Below, piece by piece: positions 33,550-46,321 of a stretch of DNA of 64,000 nt. The DNA is from Selaginella moellendorffii (Eukaryota; Streptophyta; Lycopodiopsida; Selaginellales; Selaginellaceae): NCBI RefSeq assembly GCF_000143415.4, contig NW_003314290.1:921586-985585 (forward strand). The letters run 5' to 3'. The stretch's first letter is position 1. The number at the start of each line of letters is the position of its first letter. The notes under the pieces were generated by a model that saw only the letters and a program-made list of their open reading frames with translations, ran no database searches and was not told the DNA's origin. Made by a program: the position numbers and the translations under genes.

Positions 33550-35827
33550 ATGGAGGCGGCGTCGAGCTACGTTCCCGTCGGGAAGAAGCAGCTGCCGAAA
33601 TCGCGCAATCCCCTCACTGCCGATTCGAAGTTCTGGAGGCGATTCAAGAGCAGGATCGTCGACGAGCAGAAATTCGCGGTTACCTGCGTGGATTTCTGTC
33701 CGGTTTTTCCTCACGATTTTGTGGTCACAGCGTCCACCAGGGTAAGCTTCTGCCGCATTTCTTGTGCATTTGCGATGAGAATGCCGTTGTGTAGGTTGTG
33801 GTTTACGATGGAGCTTCGTGTCAAGTGAAGAAAACGATATCGAGATTCACCGATTTGGTATCTCTCTCTCTTTTTTCTTCTGTGTTTCTCGTTGTGAAGT
33901 TTTTGCTTCTCTTTGCCAGGCGTACTCTGGAAGCTTTCGTCCCGATGGACAGTTGATCATGGCTGGTGGCGAAACCGGGTTGATTCAGGTGCTTTTTTTT
34001 CTGCGTCCACAGTTTTTCTTTCGTTTTTAACTTGTGTTTCATGCATGCTCTAGATCTTCGATGCCAATAGTCGGATAACGCTCCGGCAATTGAAAGGTCA
34101 CTCCAGGTACATTGTTGTGTTGAGTTTTCATACTTGATGGTTACGCGTTTTCTCTTTTCTCTGTAGAGCTGTGCGTTGGGTTCGCTACTCGGAATCAGAC
34201 AAGCTTCACGTGTTATCTGGAAGTGATGATAATTCGGTCCGGTGGTGGGATGTTGCTAGTGAGGTTGCTACTTTTCTTGGTTTTTTTTAAGCTCTCTAAT
34301 CTAAAACGAACTCGCTTTTCTAGGAAGCAGTGGTGAAATTCCAGGAGCACACGGATTACGTTCGTTGCGGTTCATACAACCCAGCGAGTCCTGGGATATG
34401 GTAATACTCGAAAGTGTGTGGGCTTGAGCCTAAGCTTTTTTGTAGGGTCACTGGGTCCTACGACCACACTGTGCGAATGTGGGACACTCGGACTGCAAAA
34501 TCCGTATCGCTGCTGCAGGTTCTGCGTGATTTTTTTCATTTTAGTTTTTGAATTTTTTCTGACAGTACTTTGCTTTTTCAGCATGATAAGCCCTTGGAAG
34601 ATGTTCTCTTTTTTCCTTCTGGAAGTCTTCTCGCAACTGCCGGTAAGCAAGTTTATAACTGTTGTGTTTTTCCTCTCTCCAAGGTGCTTATATGATTTCC
34701 AAATAGGTGGAAACATGGTGAAGATTTGGGACGTGGTGGCTGGAAAGGTTTTGACGGTCCTCGGGAATCATCAGAAAACTGTGAAGAAGCTAAAGCTAAC
34801 GACACCTAGCGAGTCGGAATCCAGACTTCTCACGGCATCGTTGGATGGGCTGCTGAAGGTTTTTGATATCGAAGATTTCAAGGTATTTTTCTGTTCCTTT
34901 GGTACTTACGAATCATAAATTTCCGTAGGTGGTTCATGCTGCAAAATATCCAGGCCCGATATTGGCAATGGATGTTTCCCCATCGTGTACCTCGCTGGCC
35001 GTTGGAACAGCATCAGGTTTGCTTTCTGTGCGTCAAAGGAAGAGCGTAATCAGCGAAGAGAGAGCCACTCAGGCTCTTGAAGTCAGCGGGCAAGAACAGA
35101 AGCAAGTGTTGCGGCCTAGCAACTTCAGATATTTTCTACGTGGGGCTGCCGAAAAAGCATCTGTATGTTCAATAAGTCTTCCCTGTATTGCCACTATTGA
35201 CCATTGTTTCTGTTTTTATTCTCAGGATGACGATTATGTTCTTGGTAGCACAAAAAGAGCTTTGCGCCAAGAACACGACTGGCTATTACTCAAATTTCGA
35301 TACAAGGACGCTCTGCTCGCGGCTTTGAATACAAAGGATCCAACGGTACGTGCCTCTCATTCTCTGCGATTTGTTTTATTTTATACTCCGTGTAGGTGGT
35401 GGTTGCTGTAATTGAAGAACTAGTAGCTCGCAAGGGATTAGTGCAAGCATTTTCGAATTTGGAAGTAGGAGAACTGGAAATTCTTTTGGCGTTCCTGACA
35501 AAGTAAGTTGCCATGGTTACCATAGCATTGACAATTCACTGTCTCGTGACAGGCATGTTGCGTCGCCAAAGTATTCACGGCTTTTAGTTCCTGCTGCCCA
35601 TAGCGTATTTGATACATGCGCCACAAGCTTTGCAGCTTCTCAATCGCTGAAACAACAGGTATGACCGTACGTCCTAATTTTTTGTCAAGCGCGTTACCAT
35701 CAACCTTTGATATGAGGTACAGGTTACGAAGCTGAAATACGCGGTGGAGGAAGAAGTGAGGTTGCAGGAGTCACTGCAATCCTTTCAAGGAATGCTACAG
35801 ACGCTTGTTCAAGCAGCAGTTCACTGA
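33550..35827 (+). CDS. UTP15: U3 snoRNP-associated protein UTP15, WD40
   Basis: Fourteen exons (33550-33741, 33795-33857, 33920-33988, 34054-34106, 34167-34263, 34324-34400, 34446-34518, 34582-34642, 34707-34882, 34929-35162, 35226-35345, 35396-35502, 35553-35658, 35723-35827), 510 aa. The WD40 propeller spans roughly 40-330 (SYDHTVRMWDTRT, SGSDDNSVRWWDV, GGNMVKIWDVVAGKVLTVLGNHQKTV). The UTP15 C-terminal domain follows (LGSTKRALRQEHDWLLLKFRYKDALLAALNTKDPTVVVAVIEELVARKGL). UTP15 belongs to the t-UTP complex of the nucleolar small-subunit processome and is needed for 18S rRNA maturation. Introns average about 55 bp. Confidence 0.95.
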
Positions 35828-36942
35828 AGCTGCTTGGAACCATTTCTAATTTTTGCTGCCACCGAATCGGGTATGAGAAAACATTCGATTCGTGCGGTGT
35901 TCAGGGACAGAGGAACATAAGAAAGCGTTAAGTTTTGTTTTTGTTTTCTTCAAATAGGTGCTGAAAGAGGTTCGTAACTTGTCTTTTGTGTAATTTTAAG
36001 TTTCTTTCGCTACTGCAGGCTCTCTAGCTCGGTCGCTCATATGGTGTCACCATTGTCTACACATGGTGTCACCTTTGGAAGCTGTGTTATAATAGCCGGC
36101 GTATAGTATCCTGTTGGCACGAGTAGCGTAGAGCACAGCGGGGAACGAGGAGGTGAACAGGGGGATTGTACTGGCAGTATAGTTAAGTAGCAGGAGCAGG
36201 AAACAGTTGACAGGGAAGTGGCCCAAACTTCGAGCAAGATCCTGGAGGCACCACCGGACGCCCCGTTGGATGAGCTACGCGTGGATCCCAGGCGTTGGAG
36301 CTGAAGACGGCGGCAGGACGCACGTCAGCGAGCAAGAACAGATCTAAGAAAAGAGAGCGTTGGAATGACAAGCAAACAGGCTCGTAAGTACATTTCCTTT
36401 CACAGCTTTCTTTTTCAGGCCTGATTTACTGGCAGGCAAAGCGAGAGGAGAGAAAGAGTATGCGTTGTTTGTATTCCTGCGACGCATGCGTGTGAATTAT
36501 AAGAGCTCTCTGCCTTGAAGGTGGACCCGAGAGAGAATGGCATGCTATTTCTTTCTCTGGTGGCTGCTTGGCTTTTGTGTGTTCGTTCCTTGATGAGAGC
36601 TTTTCGCTAACTACTTTGGAATTTCCATTTGCAGGAGAAAGCCACGATGGAAGACGACAAGAAGAGAATTGTTCCTGGAGGCTGCAGCTGTTTGTTTACG
36701 AACAAAACCACGAGCGGATGGCTCGCGCGCTAACTTTTCCCATTTCAAGTGGGGGGAGGATTAGAAGTGGGAGGGAAGGAGGTCGAAGTCAAAGCTACCA
36801 TGGGATACAAACATGCAACATTAAGAGTGGGCTCAAAAAATCATGGTTTTCGTTGCAGCAGTAACAACAACAAAAAAAAAAAATGTCGCAAACCGGGGTG
36901 CTGTGGTAATGTGGTGCTGCTGGTATAGCCAGAGCCGTCTCT
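35828..36942. other. Intergenic region between UTP15 and RING gene
   Basis: Contains the 3' UTRs of two convergent genes. Short ORFs show no domain. No RNA gene recognised. Confidence 0.4.
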
Positions 36943-38850
36943 TCACTTCCTCTGGTACTCGCCATCGGCTACTTCGGCTTGCTCTTGCTCTACGAACTCT
37001 GGGAACAAAGTCTGGCCATCATCAGGCGAATCTAAGAACCAGTCCTCGATCTCCATTGGAATGAACTCTTGCGGCACCGGCGTCCTCTTATCAATCTCCT
37101 CGCTGGCTATCATCGTGAAATACTCCAACCTCGACGCCAGCCAGTTCGATCCTTTGAGTGGCTCCGACGCCAGCTCGTGGATGATGGTCTCCTTCTCTCT
37201 GGACAGCCGCTCAACGACTCCCATCGCATCGGCAGTGTTACCACCGGCGTTGAGAACGTCTGAGACAGCATCCCGCCAGGCGTTTTCGATCGCGCTCATG
37301 GCTCCCTCCCACTCGAGCGACAACAAGACCCCGAGCTCTCTTATCTCTTCGTAGCCTGCAACTTCGGCAAATGATCCTTCGTAAGCTGCCGGAGGAGACG
37401 AGACTTTGATCGGCGCGAGCCTAGCATCATCTCTGCAAGCATCCGTGGTCACAACCGTCGAGACCGTGCTTATGGCACCGCACAACGAGCCAGTGTTGCC
37501 ATGCTGATACTGCTCTTCAACCACGGTCGGGGACGACGACGGCTCTTCAACCACGGTCGGTGACGACGACGATGCGAGCTCCATCGCTTCGGTGCTGCTC
37601 AATGCCGGTACCGCTGGTGGATCGCGATCAAAACATGATTTTTCCGCGGGGCGACTCCAGTTATTAACCTCCGTGGCCGCTGCTGCTGCTGCCACGGTTG
37701 CTGGTGGTGGTGTTAGTGCCGGGGTGAAAAACTTGGACGAGCTGTGGCCGGTGAGGATCCGCATGATGCTGCTGCTACTATCATCCTCAACCTTGGACGT
37801 GTTTACTTTCGGAGTGGCATCGAAAACAATGCTCCGCGGCCCCGCTGGTGCTGATTTTGAGGTGGCCGAAGCAGCGGAAGCGGCAGCGGTGGTGGCGGTG
37901 GAAATTCTGGATTGATGGCGCCTGCTCCAAGCACCATCGCCTCCTCTGGAATGGACCCGAGGCGTCGACGTCGTTTTCTCGGGTCGAAGCATCCCTTGCA
38001 AGCGGGCGACGGTGAGACTGTTTTGCCGGCCGTGCAAGGGAGTGATGTGGTTCTTGGTGAGGGGCCGGTTGCAGACGGGACACTCCTTGTCCGGGGACTT
38101 GTTGTGGAGCCAGCAGCAGAGACAGGGCCAGCACAAGAGGTGGCCGCAGAAGGTGATGACTCGGGCTTCGTTTGGCTTGTGCGAGCAGACGTTGCATTTG
38201 GGACTGGCTCCCAAGCTCGTCATCTTGCCACCCCGGTGAATTGAAGAGGACAGGGACGAGGAGGAGTCGTCTCGTCGGCATGAACTTGAGAGTGGCGGTT
38301 CCTTTGAGGCGGCTCTTGGAGGCTCCGCTGCTGGTGTTTCAACGGTGCTGCTGCGAGCTTTCTTCGACGATCCTCCTCCTCGCCGGGCGTGATCGGTGGA
38401 TTTCGGGTGGAGTGAAAAGGCCTGCTGCTGTTCCTGCTGCTGCGGTGGCGATGGAGAAAACAAGAGCATCGAGGAGTTTTGCTGCTGCTGCTGCTGTGGT
38501 TGGAGCTGGAAAAAGCAGCCTTTGGGACTCCAGCCTGTGGCGGTCATGCTTGTGCTGCTGCTGACCTGCTGGTGCTGGTGCTGTTCGAGTTCCCTGGATT
38601 TGTCCAGGAGCGACGGAGAGAAGCTCCAGGAGCTCAGCGGGAGATGCTGGTGTCGAAGGAAATGGTCGGCGGCGGGATGATTTTTACTGAAAGGCAGTTG
38701 CTGCTGGGATCTGGAAGCCATTTTCTCCGTCGTGGTAGCGGCCTGGCTGTACTCCAGGTGGTGCAGGACACTCCCCAGAGATCCAGGGAAAAGGCCGCCG
38801 TGATCATTATTATCACTGCCTTCTCTTCGGAGGCCCACGGGAACCACCAT
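36943..38850 (-). CDS. RING-HC protein, RMA-like RING in a long disordered protein
   Basis: Single exon, 635 aa, starting MVVPVGLRREG at the first ATG; the upstream frame opens only with GTG. A C3HC4 RING lies at about 216-262: CNVCSHKPNEARVITFCGHLLCWPCLCCWLHNKSPDKECPVCNRPLTKNHITPLHG, closest to the RMA/RNF5 RING. The N-terminal region is Gln/Ser-rich. The C-terminal third has an acidic helical block (LGVLLSLEWEGAMSAIENAWRDAVSDVLNAGG and onward). Unlike membrane-anchored RMA proteins of about 250 aa, no terminal hydrophobic anchor is visible, so ER localisation is doubtful. Probable E3 ubiquitin ligase; substrate unknown. Confidence 0.8.
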   Translation of the reverse strand: MVVPVGLRREGSDNNDHGGLFPGSLGSVLHHLEYSQAATTTEKMASRSQQQLPFSKNHPAADHFLRHQHLPLSSWSFSPSLLDKSRELEQHQHQQVSSSTSMTATGWSPKGCFFQLQPQQQQQQNSSMLLFSPSPPQQQEQQQAFSLHPKSTDHARRGGGSSKKARSSTVETPAAEPPRAASKEPPLSSSCRRDDSSSSLSSSIHRGGKMTSLGASPKCNVCSHKPNEARVITFCGHLLCWPCLCCWLHNKSPDKECPVCNRPLTKNHITPLHGRQNSLTVARLQGMLRPEKTTSTPRVHSRGGDGAWSRRHQSRISTATTAAASAASATSKSAPAGPRSIVFDATPKVNTSKVEDDSSSSIMRILTGHSSSKFFTPALTPPPATVAAAAAATEVNNWSRPAEKSCFDRDPPAVPALSSTEAMELASSSSPTVVEEPSSSPTVVEEQYQHGNTGSLCGAISTVSTVVTTDACRDDARLAPIKVSSPPAAYEGSFAEVAGYEEIRELGVLLSLEWEGAMSAIENAWRDAVSDVLNAGGNTADAMGVVERLSREKETIIHELASEPLKGSNWLASRLEYFTMIASEEIDKRTPVPQEFIPMEIEDWFLDSPDDGQTLFPEFVEQEQAEVADGEYQRK

Positions 38851-39326
38851 ACTTGACGACGACGCAGAGCGCTCTCTCTCTTTCTCTCTCACTCCACTTC
38901 ACTTCGCTCTAAACTAAGACAAGGCTGGTTATTGACGAGAATCCCGCAGCAGCACAGTGCCTCTCCGACCTTTTGAGCAAGTTCGCGCTTTTAAGCTTCG
39001 TGGTGATGGCGCAGCTCAGCGATCCTCATTAAAACGAGCATTTGGTGCTGGTGGTCTTCTTCGTTGTCTTCGTGGTCAGGGCCACTGCTTCCATCTGATG
39101 GATTCAACCCGCTGCTCAGGGCAGATTCACGTTGCTGGCGAGTGAAGCAACTGCCAAGCAGGTTATAAAAGTAGCAAAGAAAATGAGGAAAAGGCTAAAC
39201 ACTTCTCTTCTTGCAGGAGCAGCGGTCAGTGTGTCACAACTGGTGATGGCTGATGCTAGCATTTTGACAGGCAGTCGCGGCTTTGTTCCTGAGAAGAAAG
39301 CACCTGAGAACGCAAACAAAAAAAAG

Positions 39327-39380
<54 letters not shown>

Positions 39381-40834
39381 TTTCTGTTTTTCTTTCGTGC
39401 TGTTAACTTTGGCATGCATGCAGGTTGGAAGTCTTTCACTGGACACCGGTGGTTTGTTTATTTTCTGTCGCGTTTTAGCGAGCTCTAGACCACCAAGCCT
39501 CGAGGTATAACATGTGAGCGTTCTGACCCGGCTAAAAACCATTTGTTGCATTCACAGTGACGGATGGACCGAACGAGCAGGAGATTAAAAAACTGGGGGG
39601 AGTGACTACACCCAATAATGCTTTGCTCCGCCTTGGGGAACTCTCTTTAAAGAAATGCGAGCAAGGTAAGAGGGGGCAGCGGCAGATTAAGCCATGGTAC
39701 TCGAGGACAAAGCAGGATTGAATTGCGGCTGTGGATTTCGTGGCTGCTGCTTTGAGGAAAACCAATATCAAACTGGCAATAATAGGAGCATGATCAAACG
39801 TATGTGCAACTAAGGTACGTGCCCCTGCTCGTGACATTAGTTTTTCGCTCAGCTCATAAAAACTTCCGATGTGAAGGTGCGTAGCAGCAGCTGGGATTGC
39901 AAAATCGGCCCGGTTTGAGCACAGGACAAGCTTGGGATGGAGACCGAGATGGCTCAACTTGGTGAGCAGGCTGTAGCTGCAGCAGCGCGCACCAGGTGTG
40001 TGTAGTGCGTGTGTGTAGAGCAGCGTGCCTTTCCATATACGCTAACAGTCTACTACCTTGTTATGCAGTCCCGGAAAGATTTGGCACGAGAAAGCTTCGT
40101 GCTTTGCTTGGTTGATTCTCCAGCATCGCAGAGAATCAGCGATTTGACAGAGACCCCCTTTCGTGGGTTTGACATCAGCAAGAACAAAAAAGCATGCTAT
40201 ATGCGGCTATATGCTACGGCTACACGGTGCTGAGTGATGAGTATAGCTATAGGCATTTCAATCAATCCCGACTTAATGCTTTTGTGTGTCAATCAGGATC
40301 AATCAGGATGTAAAACAATCACTGTTTTTTCCGAGGCCTTGAAAGGAGAATGATCAATCAGGCAACGGCGGTATATTTGCACGGCCTAGTTTCTGTGGAA
40401 GGTTTGCGGAGATATTCTATGTAATGTTTTTAAATGTAGAGAGCCGCCAAAGGTGGACCACGCGTATGCGGTTGAGTATTTCCACGTATAAAGGCGTTGG
40501 AGCATACAACATGGTCGTATCTCTGCCACTAGATTCATACAGAGGAAAGTGATTTTTTTTAAAAAAAAAAATGGTTCTTATTCATTGACCCCGTGGTCAA
40601 AACTTTTCTTGTAATTTGCTTCTTTGTGAATGCCACTAAACAATATACTTGTTTTTCCCATTCGCATCGAAGAGAGTAGAAAAATAATCCTTTTGTGGAG
40701 CTTGCATTTCTTCTTTTGTTAATGTTCATGGTTTACTACTTAGACCATCTTTCTTGCAAAATGTTGGGGTCATAATATACAGCACTGTTTTACCTGTACA
40801 TACGCACAAATGTGTGCGTAATCTTTGAATCGCT
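38851..40834. other. Intergenic region with AG microsatellite
   Basis: About 2 kb between the RING start and the sulfate transporter 3' end. Several short ORFs (for example 39132-39488) run through low-complexity DNA and have no domain. A 45-bp AG repeat is the only clear structure. Confidence 0.4.
39332..39376. repeat. (AG)n microsatellite, about 22 units
   Basis: An uninterrupted AG dinucleotide run of 45 bp. It could lie in the RING gene 5' leader or promoter, where GA repeats often occur in plants. Confidence 0.95.
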
Positions 40835-43475
40835 CTACTCCGCCAGGCCCTTGTTTTCCATGGCGAGTAGCGATGAGCAAACTTGCACGGCCTCGCTCAC
40901 CGTGAGGAACACCCACTGCTGGCCGAGAGACTCCATGAACTTGGACTTGTGCAGCTTCTCAAAAACGCCACTCCCAGGATTTGCGAACGCAAGCTGACAG
41001 AAGCAAAGAAATATCAAAGATCAGATATCGAGATAAACATCGAGGATGGTTTCCCTTTTTCTACCTGAACACCTCTGCTTTTCAAGATTCTCTGGATGTT
41101 TTCAAAGCCATGGATCCCACTTGTGTCAATGTTCATCACCGCTGTAATAAAAACTATGAGCCACGCCAAGGTTGCTGCTACTGCTTACGGGTTAAGTCGA
41201 TGATCACATAGCGAATCGAAGACTGTCCTGATTTCCCGTTAGCGTCTTCCTCATCAGCTATCCATCTGAAGACTCTGTCATCTCCAAACGTTGGGATAAT
41301 TTTCACGTCAGCATTCAAGGCATTCCTGTACAGTGTGTTACCTTTCTCTGATGTAGTTTGCGTTTGAAAAGTAAATGCCTGCATCGATTCGAATCACAAG
41401 AATGCCATCCGTTTTCATCGTGCCTGGGTACTGCTTTTTGTTCCTGAAAACGTTCGTCCCTGGTATTTGACCCAGGAGTGACGTGTGTGGCCTTGTCATT
41501 TGCAGTATAAGTCTCGCAAGAGAAATGGTAACCTGCAAAAACAACGCTGTTATATCATCTATCTCAGGTGCAGAGAGTAGAGAGGGTTCTTACAGCGATC
41601 ACAAGCCCCATCTGAATAGAAATGAAGATAACTCCTAGAAAACCAGCGATGCAAGCGAGAAAGTCGATCTTGTCCACCTTGAAAATTTGGTACGCGGTAC
41701 ATGGATCAATCAGCCCAATAACAGCAGCAAAGATAATGGCAGCGAGCGTGACGTTGGGAGTATAATGGAATAACGGCATGAGAACCAGCAACGTAACCAT
41801 GATGACAAATGACATGACGATGTTGGAAAATGCCGTCCTGCAACCTGCGTTGAAGTTCACAGCCGAACGAGAGACAGCCCCTGTCCAAAACAAAACAAAA
41901 AGCAAAGAACAAGATAAAACATTTGCAAGAGTAGCAAAGGCAAAGTGAAAGAGCACCTGTAGTAGCATAACAAGACATGCACGCGCTGCAAGTGTTCATG
42001 ACACCAAACGCTATCATCTCCTTGTTGCCATCAAGATCATAGCCTTTCATGGACGCGAACGTTCTCCCAATCGCTATCGCTTCCTGAATTCGTCGGTCAG
42101 TCCCCCAGGAAATTAGAAACAGCACAATTCGTACCATAAGTCCAATAGCTGCCACCACCACAGCAATTTTTACCGATGCCAAGACATATGGTCCCGTAAG
42201 AAACAGCTTGTGCGTTGAAATGGGATTCAGGCCCTTTTTCAAGTGTCCAACGATGCTCACACCATGTTTCTCTGCATGAGTAATATATGTGCAAAACGTA
42301 GTCACAACAACTGTCGTCATTGGCGCTCCAGCTGAAAGCCAGAAGTACTTCCTGTTTCTTGTTCCCTGGAATGGAAGGTCTTAATGATTAAAAGCCAACA
42401 AAACCGAAGGAACAGAAACGCACAATATATTTTGTCACCAAGCAAAGGGTCACGAAGCAAACTCCAATGACAATAGTACGCCAGTTCCACTGCAAGCGAA
42501 AAAGAAAAGAATCAGACGAGATCAACTGAACGAGCAGCGTACCTGTTGCGGGTGTTCAAACACAGCATGGAGAACGGAGATAATGTCCGATTTTGTGGTG
42601 AAATGCGTTAGGCCGAGAATTCCCTTGAGTTGCTGCAGGCAAATTATAACGGCCACGCCAGACACAAAACCGACAATCGTAGCATGTGAAAGAAAATCAA
42701 TAAGAAATCCAAGCCTGCCGTGAATGAAACGAGTCATCAGATCCAAGCTCAAGTCCATATGATGCGCACCTAAAAACTCCAAGACCAGCTTGGATGACAC
42801 CTGTGAAGAAGGTTGCAGTCAAGGCAAGCCTCAAATGGAGCTCCGGCTCCTTGACAGGGTCAGCTTCTTGACGCAATATAGTCCCCAAAACAAGTGACAA
42901 TATCGCTGACGGTCCAATTGCAAGATCTCTCGAGCTTCCCATGATTGCATAGAGCAACGGCGGTAGAAATGTCGAGTCTGGGCACACAGCACAATAAGTC
43001 ATTGTGAACCACCGACCAGCGTAAAAACACATTTTTCGCAGCTGGAAACGAAATGAAAGGTAGAGAACTTACAGAGCCCATAAATCGGGGGCAAGTTTGC
43101 AAGTTTTGCATATGCTATGCCCTGCAAGACCCACAGGCACCGTACGTGAGCTAAGCCTCTACGGTGAAAGTTAAAAGCAGCACTGACCTGCGGTATGGAG
43201 AGACTCGCAATTGTCAGTCCTGAAACTAGATCCGCTCTGAGATCCGCGAACTTATACTTAGCTCCCCAATCCAGCACAGGGAACATGTAACGCATTGCCA
43301 GAACAAACTTCGTCGCAGCGGTTTGATGGCGGAATTGCCGAAAGGGATCATCCGGGAAAAATGTTTCTTTGACAGTGTCTCCGAAAGCACTGGCGGAGCT
43401 CTTGTAAGGCGGCCTCAGGACCTCCATGACTTTGTGGCCGTTGTAAGCTTCGCCATTGCTCTCGATATCTCCCAT
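40835..43475 (-). CDS. SULTR: Sulfate transporter, SULTR (SLC26) family with STAS domain
   Basis: Twelve exons (43475-43188, 43121-43073, 42977-42770, 42714-42543, 42489-42424, 42365-42135, 42083-41957, 41880-41594, 41532-41342, 41325-41189, 41141-41065, 40993-40835), 663 aa. Conserved SULTR blocks include DLVSGLTIASLSIPQGIAYAKLANLPPIYGLYSTFLPPLLYAIMGSSRDLAIGP, GFVSGVAVIICLQQLKGILGL, EAIAIGRTFASMKGYDLDGNKEMIAFG and GAVSRSAVNFNAGCRTAFSNIV. The C-terminal STAS domain (about 510-650) contains VIIDLTPVMNIDTSGIHGFENI with the usual Asp-Thr-Ser phosphorylation-type site. It is a proton-coupled sulfate carrier of the plasma membrane or plastid. I lean to the SULTR3 group but cannot prove it. Confidence 0.93.
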
Positions 43476-45190
43476 CTTACCTTAACCAATAAAGTGTCAG
43501 AAGACAAGAACTATCGAGTTACTAGATTCGCAGCAAGCTGTGACATGCAAAAGAAAGATCCAGAGGAGGAGACCAAAAGGAAGAACGGGACGAGATGGAT
43601 AAGTTACGATAAGTAAAAAAAACAAGCAGCGAATTCAACAACAACGCGGAAAAAACAAGCGAACACCCCCACACAAAGACGCACAGCACAGCACTCCCGA
43701 GACCTCTGAGCCGGGCTCAAACATTTATAGCAAGCCCTTAACGCAAAAATGGCCTTTGATTGCACGGAACTGAAAAAACAACAACACACTGCAAGCAAGA
43801 AGGAAAACGAAAGAAAAGAAAAGGGAGGAGCGTACCAATCCCAGCCGGTGGAGCACCAGTCGATCAACACCCAGTGACATCATCCCGTTTCTCGAGCGTG
43901 GACGGAACCGCGACCCTGGCACTGGACTTGATGATGCGAGTCAACCCCGAGAAAATGAAAAGCCCCCTAAGAATTTTTGTCCCTGGATCCCGGATTTGAT
44001 ATCCTCCTATCGCTATGCCGGTCACGGGAAACTTGGGGAGCTCGCGTAAGTGTCACGCACTAATATACTCATTTCCACAAACACCTACTTCGAGTAATTT
44101 CCCTCCCAAAGCTAAATGCTGCCGATTGCTACTCCTCTCCCGCACCAATCCTGGAGATCCGGCACGGCACTGCCACTTGGTAGTCCCCAGCCGCTGAATC
44201 CAGCGCTTTCCTCTCTCGATCGACCACTAGTCCCCCCAAATATCCCGATTTCCTGGAGTCGTCATCGATCGACACTGACAGGCAGCTCCACCTACCTCCT
44301 CCAATCGATTTGCAGCCCCCGGCGGCGGCGGCGGCGCGGCGGTCGCGCATCGATGCGCCATCGTCTCGCTCTCGCGCCGACCTAAAACCCCACACAAAAC
44401 CCCACAGAGCGTGCGTGCCAGAGATGCCTGGGGCTGTTTTGAATTTTGGCGCCAACGGGTCTCAATCGCCGGGGTATATTCCCGTGACAGTGATGAAGGC
44501 TCTACTTTTCAAAGATCGATTGAGAAGATTGATTGATTTGATTGATCGCAAAAATATAAGCTAATTGACTTATAAAGAGGACCCACCTAAACGCTGGAAC
44601 CGGCACAAAAAGATATCCTATAAGATCACACCAAGAAACACGTTTTTGTCCTTGGCGATCGTCCCGAAAACTTATTCCAGCTCTAGCTCGATCGATTTGA
44701 TCGTTTTTGTCCAAGCAAACCGATCGAAGCTAGAGAGTTTCCTTGGCATTCATTGCTGCTTCTGGAGCACCCAACAAACACTAAGAGAGGCGGAGAAAAG
44801 GGCACGACGAAACTTGATTCCAACTTTTTCTCGAGCATTACAGATGTCGAGAGGAGGATGCTGTTTAGAGTTTGGACACGAGTCTGCGCTGTTGCAAGAA
44901 GAACGAGAACGAGAAAGCAAAGAAAAAACACGAAAGAGAGAAGACAAATGGGGTCAAGAACTTACGCAAAAGCCAGCTAAGAGTTTGTGAGTGTATGCTA
45001 AACCGCAAGCACACAGACGTGCCAAATAGTTTCTCCCGCCTAGAAAAATCAACGAAGGCATCCTTCGTTCTTCTTTCCTTTCTTCGTTCGCATTTACGTT
45101 TAAGGAGAACCTGTCACGGTCGAGAGATTCGATAAGTACCTTGCAAAATCAACATGGAAGCTTAGGAAAAACTTACACAAGCTTCGACCA
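43476..45190. other. Intergenic region between SULTR start and ASF1 end
   Basis: 1.7 kb. The first 400 bp are the presumed SULTR leader and promoter. A 141-codon plus-strand ORF at 44565-44990 is rich in Arg/Glu/Lys at its end and shows no domain; I do not count it as a gene. Confidence 0.4.
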
Positions 45191-45884
45191 TTAAGAGGCG
45201 TCCACGGGGAGGAGATTGCTGCCATTGCTCGTGTTGTTTGCGTCTTCCTCCACCTTTTCGTTCGCCAGTGGCGCGTTAAACGCCATGGGGAATTTCGTGA
45301 CCCGTGGCTTCTCCGCTAGAACAGTCCGTCTCACTTGGTTGATGAGAACTTTGGCCGGCGGCTCCAAGTTGAGACTGTCGTCCGCGTACTCGGTGCTCAC
45401 GTAATAGCCAACTCTGATAAATTCCTGGCCCAGGTACGAGCATGTTAGCAGCAGCACAGTCACTCCAAGAATATCTTCATCGGGAATTTTTGTCCACTCG
45501 GGAGGGTCCGCCTGAAAAAGAATCAGACAAACAAGAAAATCCCAGTCAGTGGAACACTTTCTAGACACAAAAAGAAGAGCAAAAAATTCTAAAGCACCTG
45601 AAAGAGGAAGCGGTAATTACCAACGTTGACAGGGCCAACAAGAACACTCTCGAGAACTTGGTCGTATTTCTCATCTTCGGCTGATCCTACGTAAATGAGC
45701 TTCCACTCCAAATCTGTGGGAAAGGAACAAAACCGAGAAACAATTTAGAACAGGAACTTAAAACTCGTCGCTGACCATCTTTGAGGGGAATGAGACACTC
45801 GTAAGAAATCTCAAACTGGAAGGGCTTGAGGAACATTGACGGATTGTCCAGCACAGTAACATTAGTGATGTTGATCGCGCTCAT
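45191..45884 (-). CDS. ASF1: Histone chaperone ASF1
   Basis: Three exons (45884-45776, 45713-45598, 45511-45191), 181 aa. The conserved N-terminal immunoglobulin-like core is complete: [113 protein letters not shown]. It is followed by the family block [16 protein letters not shown] and a short acidic tail. ASF1 hands H3-H4 dimers to CAF-1 or HIRA in the nucleus during replication and repair. Length matches plant ASF1 (about 190 aa). Confidence 0.96.
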
Positions 45885-46321
45885 CCTTTTCTTTCTCCTG
45901 TCTCGCTTATCCACTGATTCTTGGTTCCCGAAAGCGCATTTTAAATCTTAGAGCTCTAGATCTCCTGCTGCGGGTGGAAAATTTTCAGCGATTCCTACGA
46001 GCTCGGGCAAAGAAGAGGAATGGGAGCCGAGAATACATACGTGCTAGCAGTGCGGTGCGCTTCCCCGCGCCTCCTCGCCTTCTTCACGCGAAGCCCTATC
46101 GATCGCCAAACCCTAAAACTAGAACCCTAGGACTCTAAATGCGGGAAAATTTTGAAAGTGGCGCCAAAAAGCTTAATTCTCTCTCCAAGCAAGTAGCAAA
46201 TCTCCCTAGCATAGATCTTCCAACAAAGATAAGTTTTATTTTTCTGTAAGGGCAAAGTAGTTCTTCTGGAGTGAGAAGCTTATAGAACTGATGAGCATAG
46301 CGTTCACGATGATCATCGAGA

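Noticed and set aside
44565-44990. 141-codon plus-strand ORF between SULTR and ASF1
   Set aside because: No domain, composition is that of translated non-coding DNA, and it has no splice partner.
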